From Sphingomonas sp. CFBP 13720 (lineage in GTDB: Bacteria; Pseudomonadota; Alphaproteobacteria; Sphingomonadales; Sphingomonadaceae), in NCBI RefSeq assembly GCF_014842075.1, contig NZ_JACYVA010000003.1, positions 62,001 to 126,000 on the forward strand: 64,000 bases of DNA, given 5' to 3'. Shown here in pieces: positions 7,843 to 17,524 of the stretch. The position numbers and the translations under genes are program-made. The notes beneath the pieces were generated by a model that had not been told where the DNA came from, did no database searches, and saw only the letters and a program-made list of their open reading frames with translations. How positions within the stretch are numbered: position 1 is the first letter of the stretch; each line of letters begins with the position of its first letter.

Positions 7843-10800
7843 CTACGACGCCGGAACCAGCGGCGGCAGCGCGCCGGGCACGTCGTCCTGCGGCATGATC
7901 GCCCGCTCGCGATCGATCCGGGCGGCCAGCGCGGCATGCGCCGCTGCCGCTGCGGACTGGTCCGGCCAGAGCCTCAGCGCCTCCACCACGGTATCGAACG
8001 TCGCCAGCCGGGCACCACCGGCCAGTTCGGCGACATCGATGTACAGTATCTGCATCACCGCCGCCTCCAGCCACCGCTGCGCTGCCGCCGTATCGCCGCT
8101 GCGCGCGAACAGTTGCGACCACAGGATGCGTTGCCGCGCACTCATCGCGGGAATGCGATCGGTCGCCGTTCGCACCGCCGCGAGTTGCGCGGGCAGCAGC
8201 ACCCGTCCGCTGCGCACGGCAAGCGTCGCAAGCAGTTGCAGATCATGCGCGCCGATCGTGCCGCCGTCCAGCGCCGCGAGCAGCGCGTCGATCCGCGCAT
8301 CTGCCGTCCGCTGACGCAACGCGCCCGCCGCGATCAGGTCGTAGAACGGCTGTTGCTGCTGGCGGACCACCGGATCGAGCAGCTTCGCTTCCAACTCCAG
8401 TTCGGCGACGATCGCGGGAGTGCCGGTCAGCGCGGCGGTGACCGCGTCGCCATCGGGCTTGCCCGGCGGGGTCGCGGACCCACCGATGTCAGTCATCCGG
8501 TCGAGCAGCATCGTGCGATTCACCGCCGCGGTGTCATCGGGGGCTTCGGGATCGGCGGCGCTGCGCCGCCATACGCCGCGCATCGTGGCGGGCACGCCGG
8601 CCGGATCGGCCGCCGCGCGCACCATCGGGTCCAGCACGTCGGCGCTCGCCTGCTGCGCTACCGTCCGGTCCTGCTGCCGCCGCGTCTCCACCGCCGCGAT
8701 GCCGGGCAGCGTCGGCTTTTCCTGGCGTGCCGCGGCATAGACATGGTCGAACAGCGTAAGGAAAGTCGGCGGACCGCCCCCGGCCCCGCTTGCCGCCTGG
8801 ACCCGCGCCAGCAGTTCGATCAGCGTATCGGGATCGTCGACGTCGATCCGCGTGCGGCCTGCGACAGCGGCGGCGGCATCGGCCTGTCCCGCCAGCGCCT
8901 GCGCGAGTTGCAGCGCCGCCGCCGCGTCGCGTTCGTCGGGATGCGCCGCGACGAACGCCGCCAGGCGGGTGACGAAGCCGGCCCGATCATTGTCGCTCCA
9001 CAATCGGTTGAGCAGCGCGGCGAGATAGACGGCATTGTCGGGATCGAGCGCGGTCAGCCGTTCGAGATAGCGGCGCAGATCCGCGTCGGTGCCGCCGAAC
9101 GCGGACGGCGTGACACGGACGTAGCGGCGATAGAATTGCGCCAGCGCCTGTGCATCGGGGTTCGCGACGCCAAGGAACGCTGCCCCGGCGCGGCGATAGT
9201 CGTCGGCAAGGAAACGGGCGATGATCCCGGGCGCATAATCGTTGCCGCCCGGCGTCTCGCCGATCCGCAGCAACGCTTCGAGTGCGGCCGGACGATCGCC
9301 GCGCAGATACGCCGCCAGCGCGTCGGCGACACCGCGATCTTCGGGCGATCGTGCCGCCAGCGCCTGCGCCCCCGCGATCACGATCGGGCGGTTGACCACC
9401 GGCACGTCGGTCAGTGCGAACAGCCGCTGCACGCGCGGTGCGACCAGCGCCTCCCTGCCCATCACCTCGCGGAACGCCGCCGTCATCCGCGCCTGCTGTG
9501 CCTCCGACAGCGCCTGGTGCAGGATCCGCTGTTCCAGCGGCGCGAGCAGCACCGGGTCGTTGCCAGTCCGCTGCGCATCCTCGGCAAGGCCGGCATACAG
9601 CGTGACCTGTTCGTCGAGCGAGAAGCGCGCGATCATATCGGCAAAGACGTCCGGCGGTCGCCCGCTACGCCGCCGCAACGTCACGCGGCGGGGCGTCGGA
9701 TCGTTGAACCGGGTACGGATCAGCGCGATCAGCCGATCGTTCGACAGCAACGGCGCGCCTGCCGTGCGCTCCATCGATGCCAGCCGGGCCGGTGCGGTAC
9801 GATACAGGTCGAACAGCGCCGTTTCGCGATTGCCCGCGCGGTCGAGCGGGGCCAGCACCACCGCGCGCTGCCGGTCGGCGGAAAGCTGACCCGCCACCAT
9901 CGTCAGCATCGCGTTTAGCGCCGATTGGTACACGAAGTCGCTCGGCCCCAGCGCCGCGCGTGTCGCAACTTCGACCCGCGCCGCTGCATCGAACAGCCCC
10001 GCCAGTTCGGTATCGTCGCCGCGTTCAAGCGCGAGCGCGAGGCGCAGTTCGGCGTTCGTGCCGTCGCGCGCCTGCGTGCGCAGCGCCGTTTCGATCGGGT
10101 CCGCGTCGCTGCCGCCGGGCGTGGGGACAGGCAGCTCGCCGGTCAGGTCGCGGAACATGGCACGGTCGCGCGCATAGTCGGCATCGTCGTTGAAACGGGC
10201 GCCGATCAACGGTTCGATCGCAGCGAGCGGCGCACGATCGCGACCGCCCGCGGCCAGCCGCCGCGCGATCATCAGCAGGCGACGCGCGCGATCCGCCCGG
10301 TCCCACCTGGACGGCGTCGTAGCCGCGCCCGGCACCGCCAACGCCTCGCGCGTCATCGTTTCGATCGCGGTGGTGATGGCGCCGCGTGTCGTCGGGTCGG
10401 TGGGCCATGTGAACAACAGCCCCTCGACCATGCTCTCCTCAAACGGGGAAGGTTCACCGGCTGGACCCGCCACGACGGTGACCGGCACGCGCAGCACCGC
10501 GTCGCGCAGCGACTGCCAGTACAGGTCGCGGGCCGACGCCGGATCGCCCACCTGTTCCTGCAGGATCGCGGTCTTCAGGATCAGCCCGTCGTCGCCGCGA
10601 TCGCGCAACAGCGCGCGGCTGTATCCCGCCAGCGCGCGGGGCAGATAGCCCGACGCCAGATACGCATCGGCGCGCAACGCATCGACGTTCACCAGTCCGG
10701 GAATATCCTCGATCAGCCCGAAGGCGCGCTCCGCCCCGGCGAGATCGCGTTGCGTCAGCATCGCCGCCGCCAGTTCGGCGTAGACGTCCGCCGGATATGG

Positions 10801-13365
10801 TTGGCGCAGCGCGGTCAGCCGACGACCGTACCGCGCCTTCGCATCATTGTCGCCGACCGAGGCACCCGCGCCGCCGTTCGCGCCGCCCGACGACAGCGCG
10901 ATCAATTGTCGCAGGGTGGCGGCGCGCTGCGTGCCTTCCACCGCCAGCGACGCTTCACGCGCGCGGCGCTGTGTCCGGGTATCGCCGATCTGTTCGGACA
11001 GGTCGGCCAACTGGTCGTACAGCGCGGCCGTATCGTCACCCCGCGCCATCCGCCAATAGAGCCAGCGCCGCGCCCATAACAGCCGCACCGCGGCATAATT
11101 GGGCGACTGTTCGGCCTCCGCACCGCCCGACGCAGCCGCCAGCACGCCGGCCAGCGCCTCCAGCGCCTGCGCCTGATCGGCAGGGGTCGCGGCGAATTCC
11201 GCGCGATATTGCAGCAATGCGATCGCCTGTGCCCGCCCGCCCGCCCCGTTCAACAGGTTGACGAGGCCGAGCGTCGCGTCCCGATCGGTCCGGGACGACG
11301 CCGCCGCCTGACGGTACAGCGCGATCGCGCGGTCGGTTTGCCCCGCGGCGGCGTAGACGCCCGCCGCGAAACGCCGCGCTTCCGCCGGATCGGACCGGCG
11401 CGCGGCGTTCAGCTTTGCCAGCAACGCGTCCAGTTCGGCCGGCGGCACCGGCACCGCTTCGCCCCGGCGCGGCGGGATCGCGATCTCCCGCACCAACTGT
11501 TGCAGATAGTTCGCGGCATTGGCCGGATCGGCGCCGGCAAGACGCATCAGCGTCGCGCGATAGCGTGCCCGGTCGCCCAACTGGCGATACAGTGCGGCCA
11601 GTCGCCGCAGCCGCGCCGACGACGCGCCGGCCGTGCCCGCGAACCCATTCACGGCGGTCGCGGCCCCCGCCGGATCGTTGCGCGCGATGCGCAGGACCAC
11701 CAGCAGTTCGACACCGCGATCGTCCCCGGCGGCGATGCGCGCGCGGACCTGATCGGACACGGCATCGACGCGGTCGAGCCGACGCGCAGTCGCCACGATC
11801 TGCGTCTCGACGAAACCGCGCTGCGCGGGCAGATCGGTAACGAACCACAGCGCCAGCAACCGGTCGAGCGCCGCCGCATCGCGTCCCTGTTCCCGTTCCA
11901 GCCGCGCGACGTGAAGCTGTTCGTCGAAGCCGAACCGGTGACCCGCCTGTTCCAGCGCGGTCAGGACGCGCATCGCGTCGCCGCCGCGCCCCAGCCGCTC
12001 ATAGCCATCGGCCACCGCGATCCGTTGCGCGTCGCGCGGGGGCAGACGGCGGTCCAGATCGGCCAGCACGGCGGCGGCGGCTTCGGTACGGCCCTGCGCC
12101 GCATCGCTTTCGAACTGGAAGATGCGGATCGCGGTCGTGCGCCCCACACCGCTTTCGCCCAGCAACGTCAGCCCGGCGTCGGTCAGCCCCATCGCGATCA
12201 TCCGCCGCGCGGCATCGGTCAGCAGCGTCAGATTTGCGGGATTGGCGGCGAACAGGCGACGAAAGACCGCGATCGCCCGGTCGCGATCGCCGGTGCTCAG
12301 GTGCAGCACGGCCAGTGCGTCGTACCAGCGCAGCGCGGCGGGATCGCGTGCGATCAACCGCTCATATTCGGCGACCAGCGCCTCGCGCCGTCCCGCCAGA
12401 TCAAGGACGCCGGGCAATTGCGCGCGCAGCCCCGGGTCCACGCTGTCGCGCAACAGCGCCAGCGCATCGTCCATCCGCCCCAGTTCGACCAGCGTGTCGA
12501 CGCGCAACTGGGTCACGTCCGAACTGGCGGGCTTGCCCTGAAGGAAGGTCAGCAGCGCGGGCAGGTCGCGCGCGTTGCGGAACGCCTCCGCCAGCAGGGC
12601 GAGTGCGTAGCGCCGGTCGGCGGGCGTCGCCGCCGCGCGGAACGCGGCCCATGCGGCGACGGTCGCGGCATCGCGGTCGCCCGCCGCGACGGCCCATTGC
12701 GCCATGCGCAGCTGCGCGGAAAACGCGGGCACGCCGGCTGCGACGGGACGATAGGTCGCAAGCGCCCCCGCCGGATCGCCCAATATGCCCAGCAGATCCG
12801 CGATGCCGCGCCGGGACTGTCCCTCCGCCTGTCCGGCCAGCGGCGCGATCGCCTTCGGATCGCTATCGTCCCCGGCGGCGATGGCGGCGCGCAACCGCAG
12901 ACCCGCCGCGTCTTCGGCACCGGCGGATGCGGCAGCGGCATAGAGCGGCGCGGCCAGCGCCGGGCGGCCGGTCGCATCGAACAGCCGCGCGCGCAGCAGT
13001 CGCGCATCGACCCCGGCGTCGAGCGCCAGCGCCGCATCGGCCGATGCGGTCGCGGCGTCGATCCGCCCGTCCTGCCACGCCAGCAGCGCGCCGATCAGCA
13101 ACGTCCGTGCCCGCGCGGCGGGCGGCGTATCGGACCGCCGGGCGGCGGCGGCGACCTGCGCTTCCAGCGCCGGAAGCGCATTCTGAAGCACAGCCTGCCG
13201 ATAGAGTCCGTCCACGCCGCGCACGTCCAGCCGCGGCGCCGCCAGCAGCCGGGGCAGCGACGGCATCGTCGTCCCCACCGTCGCGCCGCCCTGCGCATGC
13301 GCGGTCGGCCCGGTCGCGGCGATCGCTGCCGCCAGTGCCGTGATGGCGATGCCGGTCCGTATCAT
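7843..13365 (-). CDS. Giant periplasmic TPR-repeat protein (1840 residues)
   Basis: An N-terminal signal peptide (MIRTGIAITALAAAIAATG, ending AHAQ) is followed by about 1800 residues of Ala/Leu/Arg-rich helical repeats. TPR-like units are recognisable throughout, for example ALRWYDALAVLHLSTGDRDRAIAVFRRL and ADAYLASGYLPRALAGYSRALL. There are no membrane segments or catalytic motifs, so it is probably a periplasmic alpha-solenoid scaffold. The ATG at 13365 follows GGGAGA and overlaps the stop of the VWA gene as ATGA, indicating translational coupling. TPR proteins accompany VWA proteins in Bat-type operons, but those are usually far smaller. The partner or ligand cannot be read from sequence. 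Confidence 0.88.
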   Translation of the reverse strand: MIRTGIAITALAAAIAATGPTAHAQGGATVGTTMPSLPRLLAAPRLDVRGVDGLYRQAVLQNALPALEAQVAAAARRSDTPPAARARTLLIGALLAWQDGRIDAATASADAALALDAGVDARLLRARLFDATGRPALAAPLYAAAASAGAEDAAGLRLRAAIAAGDDSDPKAIAPLAGQAEGQSRRGIADLLGILGDPAGALATYRPVAAGVPAFSAQLRMAQWAVAAGDRDAATVAAWAAFRAAATPADRRYALALLAEAFRNARDLPALLTFLQGKPASSDVTQLRVDTLVELGRMDDALALLRDSVDPGLRAQLPGVLDLAGRREALVAEYERLIARDPAALRWYDALAVLHLSTGDRDRAIAVFRRLFAANPANLTLLTDAARRMIAMGLTDAGLTLLGESGVGRTTAIRIFQFESDAAQGRTEAAAAVLADLDRRLPPRDAQRIAVADGYERLGRGGDAMRVLTALEQAGHRFGFDEQLHVARLEREQGRDAAALDRLLALWFVTDLPAQRGFVETQIVATARRLDRVDAVSDQVRARIAAGDDRGVELLVVLRIARNDPAGAATAVNGFAGTAGASSARLRRLAALYRQLGDRARYRATLMRLAGADPANAANYLQQLVREIAIPPRRGEAVPVPPAELDALLAKLNAARRSDPAEARRFAAGVYAAAGQTDRAIALYRQAAASSRTDRDATLGLVNLLNGAGGRAQAIALLQYRAEFAATPADQAQALEALAGVLAAASGGAEAEQSPNYAAVRLLWARRWLYWRMARGDDTAALYDQLADLSEQIGDTRTQRRAREASLAVEGTQRAATLRQLIALSSGGANGGAGASVGDNDAKARYGRRLTALRQPYPADVYAELAAAMLTQRDLAGAERAFGLIEDIPGLVNVDALRADAYLASGYLPRALAGYSRALLRDRGDDGLILKTAILQEQVGDPASARDLYWQSLRDAVLRVPVTVVAGPAGEPSPFEESMVEGLLFTWPTDPTTRGAITTAIETMTREALAVPGAATTPSRWDRADRARRLLMIARRLAAGGRDRAPLAAIEPLIGARFNDDADYARDRAMFRDLTGELPVPTPGGSDADPIETALRTQARDGTNAELRLALALERGDDTELAGLFDAAARVEVATRAALGPSDFVYQSALNAMLTMVAGQLSADRQRAVVLAPLDRAGNRETALFDLYRTAPARLASMERTAGAPLLSNDRLIALIRTRFNDPTPRRVTLRRRSGRPPDVFADMIARFSLDEQVTLYAGLAEDAQRTGNDPVLLAPLEQRILHQALSEAQQARMTAAFREVMGREALVAPRVQRLFALTDVPVVNRPIVIAGAQALAARSPEDRGVADALAAYLRGDRPAALEALLRIGETPGGNDYAPGIIARFLADDYRRAGAAFLGVANPDAQALAQFYRRYVRVTPSAFGGTDADLRRYLERLTALDPDNAVYLAALLNRLWSDNDRAGFVTRLAAFVAAHPDERDAAAALQLAQALAGQADAAAAVAGRTRIDVDDPDTLIELLARVQAASGAGGGPPTFLTLFDHVYAAARQEKPTLPGIAAVETRRQQDRTVAQQASADVLDPMVRAAADPAGVPATMRGVWRRSAADPEAPDDTAAVNRTMLLDRMTDIGGSATPPGKPDGDAVTAALTGTPAIVAELELEAKLLDPVVRQQQQPFYDLIAAGALRQRTADARIDALLAALDGGTIGAHDLQLLATLAVRSGRVLLPAQLAAVRTATDRIPAMSARQRILWSQLFARSGDTAAAQRWLEAAVMQILYIDVAELAGGARLATFDTVVEALRLWPDQSAAAAAHAALAARIDRERAIMPQDDVPGALPPLVPAS

Positions 13366-15821
13366 ATCCGTATCTCCCGCGCCGATGCAGCCCGGCGCGA
13401 CGGCCAGCGACGCCACGCGATTTCCGTCAGGTAGAACAACAATGCGAGCAACGCCGCCCAGCCCCATAATGCGACCGCGATCCGCTCGCCCACGCCGCCC
13501 GACGGGGGGGCGGCGCGATCGGCATCCGCATCGGACGCGATCCCGCCGGTGACGCGCGACAATGCGGCCAGCGGCAAGGCGTGCAGCGCAGAGAACGGAC
13601 GCCCGCCCGCGCCGTCCGACCACGCCCGATCGGCGGCGCGGACCAGCAGGTCGCCGTCGCGCACGCTGACCAGTGCGGCGCGATCCGCCGGCACGGCGAC
13701 CGTCCCGACGAACAGGCCGGGCGCGCGCTGTGTCAGCGCGATGCGCGGCCCCTGTTCCAGCCGGGCTTCCGGCGTCCGGCCAGCCGCACCGTCAGTGCGC
13801 TGGATGGTCAGCGTCACGTCGCCGCCGTCACGGTCCAACGCCACGGTCAGCGGAACGTCCGGCGCGGCGGTACGCGCGACGACCCGCGCCAGCCATTCGC
13901 CATAGCGCGGCCAGCCGGCCCAGCCGCGCGTACCCTGCCCCAGCGGTTCGGTCATCATCGCGGTCACCCGCCCCCGGCCATAGAGCCAGCTGGCGAGCAG
14001 CGGCGTGCCCGCGGCGACGATCGTGTCCGCTTCCGGCCGCACGTCGACGCGCACCAGCCCCGCGACCGGCGGCGGCACCGGCGATCCGATATCGCGCCAC
14101 CAGTCCTGCCCCACCGTCGTACGCGGCGGCGCGGCGGCGGGACGATAGTTCGGCAGCGCGGTCGTACCGGGCACCGACAGGTCGAGCTGCACGAGACTGG
14201 AATCATCGGGCACGTAATAGAAGCGTCCCAGCCCCCAGCGCGCCCATTGCGCCATATTGTCGATACCGCGCTCTCCCGCGACCGGGACGACGGTCGACAC
14301 ATTGACCCCGTCCGCCGCCATGTGGCGGATCAACTGTTCGAACGCGCCGTTGCTGACGTCCCCGTCGGAGATGACCAATACATGCTTGTACCGGGTGGGC
14401 GCGCCCTTCACCCCGTAATAGGCTTCCTGCAACGCCGGGAACAGCACGCTGCTGCCCTGCGCCTGCATCCGGCCGATCGCGCGTTCGATCGCGGGGGCGT
14501 CGCGCACCGGCTGCATCGGCACCGCCCATTGTTTCGCGCCATAGAATTCGACCACGCCGAACTGGTCCTGCGGCGTCAGGTTCCGCACCGCCAGCCGGGC
14601 GATATATTTGGAAATCTCCAGCGGCTGGCCGGACATCGATCCCGAACTGTCGATCACGACCGCGACCGCGACACTGGGCTTTTCGGCGCGCTCCTCCTGC
14701 CGGAACGTGACTGGCAGCGCGGCCGCCAGCGGCGCGCGCTGATACCCGCCGTCGCCGAACGCCGCCTCGCCGCCGGCATGGATCAGTCCCGTGCCGCCCT
14801 GCGCCACCGCGCGCAGCAACTGGCGCTGCGCCCCGTCGGACAGGCGCGCGGCGGGCAGGTCGTCGATCATGACCAGCGGCCATGCGCCGAAATCCCGGAC
14901 CGTCGCCGCATCGGTCGGCGCGTCGATCCGTATGCCGGGGCCCAGAAGCTGTTGCAGCCGCACCGCCGCACCACGTTGTCGTTCGCCCAGATACAGCATG
15001 CGCAGCGGCGGCTGGATCGCCGCCACCGCGTCGAACCCCGCCGCGTCGCTCCGCCCGCCGCCGCGCAGCACCGCCCGCAACGGCAGGAACGCGGTATCGC
15101 CCGCCGTGAACCGCAACGCCACCCGCGCCACGCCGTCGACGGCGAATGCGGGCGACGTCGCGAGCAGCCGTCCACCGGTATAGAGCGCGACCACGACGTC
15201 GTCGCCATTCCCCTCCACCGTCGCCACCGCTTCCATCGCTTCGCCGGTCCGCGCCGGGGCGGCGCGCAGATCGCTGATGAACGGTGCGCGGCGCGCCGGT
15301 CGCAGCGCCACCGTATCGACCGCGATCCCCCGGCGGACCAGCGCGGCAACGCTTCGCCCCCAATGACGGTCGTTCGACAGGCCGTCGCTGATGAGCGTGA
15401 CGCGCGCGCCCGTGCCCGGCGGCACTGCCGCCACCGCCTGCGCCAGCGCGGCGGACAGCGACGCGGGTTCGCCGAGCAGGATATGGCGATCGGCCTGGAC
15501 GGGCACGGAACGGCCGCCGACCTGCACCACCGTCACCGTATCCCCGGCCGGCAACCGCGCGATCCGCTGGTTCAGGATCGTGCGGGCGCTGGCGCGGGCC
15601 GCCTCGGTCAGGGCAGCCTTCTGGTCGAGCACGAATACATGCGACTGCCGACCGGTCGCAACCAGCAGGCTGGGCAGCATCAGCGCGATCACGATGGCTG
15701 CGAGCGCCGCCGCCCGCAACGCGATCTGGATGCGGCCGACCCCCGGACGTACCCGCCAGATCAGCAACGGAAGCGCCAGCAGCAGCCATGCCCAGTGCGG
15801 ATGGACGAATGCGACCGTCAT
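13362..15821 (-). CDS. Membrane-anchored von Willebrand factor A (VWA) domain protein
   Basis: This is an 819-residue protein with N-terminal membrane segments (HWAWLLLALPLLIW and AALAAIVIALMLPSLLV). A first VWA-like fold follows (HVFVLDQKAALTEAAR) in which the metal-site serines are missing. A middle domain contains LVMIDDLPAARL and a glycine-rich loop resembling the glutamine-amidotransferase-like fold found in such proteins. A second, intact VWA domain has the MIDAS motif VVIDSSGSMSG (Asp391) and VISDGDVSNGAFEQL. A final membrane segment lies near the C-terminus. VWA domains bind protein partners through a metal ion. The start at 15821 overlaps the upstream stop as ATGA. Confidence 0.9.
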   Translation of the reverse strand: MTVAFVHPHWAWLLLALPLLIWRVRPGVGRIQIALRAAALAAIVIALMLPSLLVATGRQSHVFVLDQKAALTEAARASARTILNQRIARLPAGDTVTVVQVGGRSVPVQADRHILLGEPASLSAALAQAVAAVPPGTGARVTLISDGLSNDRHWGRSVAALVRRGIAVDTVALRPARRAPFISDLRAAPARTGEAMEAVATVEGNGDDVVVALYTGGRLLATSPAFAVDGVARVALRFTAGDTAFLPLRAVLRGGGRSDAAGFDAVAAIQPPLRMLYLGERQRGAAVRLQQLLGPGIRIDAPTDAATVRDFGAWPLVMIDDLPAARLSDGAQRQLLRAVAQGGTGLIHAGGEAAFGDGGYQRAPLAAALPVTFRQEERAEKPSVAVAVVIDSSGSMSGQPLEISKYIARLAVRNLTPQDQFGVVEFYGAKQWAVPMQPVRDAPAIERAIGRMQAQGSSVLFPALQEAYYGVKGAPTRYKHVLVISDGDVSNGAFEQLIRHMAADGVNVSTVVPVAGERGIDNMAQWARWGLGRFYYVPDDSSLVQLDLSVPGTTALPNYRPAAAPPRTTVGQDWWRDIGSPVPPPVAGLVRVDVRPEADTIVAAGTPLLASWLYGRGRVTAMMTEPLGQGTRGWAGWPRYGEWLARVVARTAAPDVPLTVALDRDGGDVTLTIQRTDGAAGRTPEARLEQGPRIALTQRAPGLFVGTVAVPADRAALVSVRDGDLLVRAADRAWSDGAGGRPFSALHALPLAALSRVTGGIASDADADRAAPPSGGVGERIAVALWGWAALLALLFYLTEIAWRRWPSRRAASAREIRI

Positions 15822-17524
15822 GGCATCCATCCGCGCTGGAACAGTCGCCATTCAAAGGCAAGCAGTGTGAAGGCCACCAGCAGCAGCGCGGGAAACAACA
15901 GGTCGATCAGACTACCGCTCGACACGTCCGCCACCGGCGACGCTGCGGCGGGACGTGCCGCCGCCAACCGGCTGGTTTCGCGATCGGCCAGCGCCACGCG
16001 CACCTCGCGCCCGGCAATCACCGTCCGGCCCGCTTCCGGCAGGTACACGCCGTCGCCCAGGCCCTGTTCGCGCAGGGCGGGATCGTCGGCAAGGCCGTCG
16101 AGCGCCGATTGATCGACCAGCGGTTCGCCCGCCTTCGCATAGGGAACCCACGGGGTCGGCCGTGCAAGCCAGCGCAACGTCTGCGACACGAACAGGGGCA
16201 AGGTGGACGACCGGGCGAACGCCGTCCGCCCATCGAACAGCGATCGCCACGCACTGACCGATCGTACCGTCGTCGGCGTGCCTTCGCGCAAGGCGACCGA
16301 CCGTCCGAGATCGTCGGCCAGCACCCCCGCGTCGATCCCGCGCAACCCCAGCGAGTCCATCCGGTCGGCAAGGGCGACGTCGCCGTCGCCCGCCGGGCTG
16401 GTCACGACGAAGGTTGCCGGCTCCGCCACGGGATCGGTCAGGATCAGCGACGGCAACCGGTCGCCGGGCGTCCCGGCAAGGCGGACGACGACCTGCGCCG
16501 CGTCGGCCGTGACGATGCGGAAAGCCGGATCGAGCCGCAATACCCGCTCGATCGTCGCAGGCACGCCCGCGCCGATCGCGACGCGTACCGGGCGGAGATC
16601 GGGGATCAGGATGCTCGCCCGATCGTCCGCCGTGAAATCGTCGCCCCGTTGCAATGCTACCTCCAGCGCTTTCCCGGTCGCGGGCACGTCACGCACGACG
16701 AACCGTCCATCGCCCGCCGCCTCGATCCGCGCGGGCGACAGGGCGGCGTCGCCCAGCCGCAGCCGCAGGTCGTCCGGTCGTGGCGCGCGCGCGGCACTGT
16801 CCGTGATGGCGACGAAGACATCGGCGCGGTCCCACGCGCCCGACGCGGCGGGCGACACGCCCAGTTCGACGATGCCGCGATTGGCCGCGACCGGATCGGC
16901 AAGGAAGCCGGGGACCAGCCGCACGCGGCCATTGGCGCGCCGCGCCGCGTCGAACACCGCGCGATGGCCGAAATAATGGATCGTCACCGGCGTGGCCGGA
17001 TCGCGCTGCGCCAGCCAGCGCGCGAAGGCGGAAGGGTAGAGGCCGGGCCGCACGCCATCCAGCCGCGCGGGCAGCAACGCACCGTCCTCGCCTGCCGCCA
17101 GCAGCGTGGTCGCGGACGGATCGCCCAGAACGACGCGCCGTGCGCGGGGCGGCACTGCCGAAGCCTGACGGACAAGATCCGTGCGTGCCCGCGCGAACGC
17201 GCCGTCGCCCGTCATCAGCGCCGATGCATCGAGATAGAACAGGTGCACACCACCCGCAGGCGGTGCGGTGGATTCGGGACGCGATGCCGCAAGCCACAGC
17301 GCCAGCGCGATTGCGAGCGCGAGAACGAAAGACAGCGGCCGTCGAAACCGTCCGCCCAGCACGCGCGGCGGCGCGGCGCGCGCGGCCTGCGACCACAGGG
17401 GCGCGGCGGCCAGCGCGACGCGGCGGCGCTGCACGCGCAGCCGCTGCAACACGAACAGCAGCGCGGCGATCACCAGCGCGCCCGACGCGACCACGGCGGC
17501 CGACCATGATGCAAAGTTCACCAT
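15818..17524 (-). CDS. BatA-like membrane protein with degenerate VWA site
   Basis: This 568-residue protein has two N-terminal membrane segments (about residues 8-27 and 64-80) separated by a basic cytoplasmic loop, the arrangement of the aerotolerance-regulator BatA N-terminal domain. A long periplasmic region and a C-terminal membrane segment (LIDLLFPALLLVAFTLLAF) follow. At the expected VWA metal site it reads FYLDASALMTG, which lacks the final serine of DxSxS, so metal binding is doubtful. The start codon overlaps the stop of the DUF58 gene by 7 bases (ATGGTGA). It probably forms a membrane complex with the VWA and DUF58 proteins; that is inferred from operon order and the Bat precedent. 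Confidence 0.85.
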   Translation of the reverse strand: MVNFASWSAAVVASGALVIAALLFVLQRLRVQRRRVALAAAPLWSQAARAAPPRVLGGRFRRPLSFVLALAIALALWLAASRPESTAPPAGGVHLFYLDASALMTGDGAFARARTDLVRQASAVPPRARRVVLGDPSATTLLAAGEDGALLPARLDGVRPGLYPSAFARWLAQRDPATPVTIHYFGHRAVFDAARRANGRVRLVPGFLADPVAANRGIVELGVSPAASGAWDRADVFVAITDSAARAPRPDDLRLRLGDAALSPARIEAAGDGRFVVRDVPATGKALEVALQRGDDFTADDRASILIPDLRPVRVAIGAGVPATIERVLRLDPAFRIVTADAAQVVVRLAGTPGDRLPSLILTDPVAEPATFVVTSPAGDGDVALADRMDSLGLRGIDAGVLADDLGRSVALREGTPTTVRSVSAWRSLFDGRTAFARSSTLPLFVSQTLRWLARPTPWVPYAKAGEPLVDQSALDGLADDPALREQGLGDGVYLPEAGRTVIAGREVRVALADRETSRLAAARPAAASPVADVSSGSLIDLLFPALLLVAFTLLAFEWRLFQRGWMP

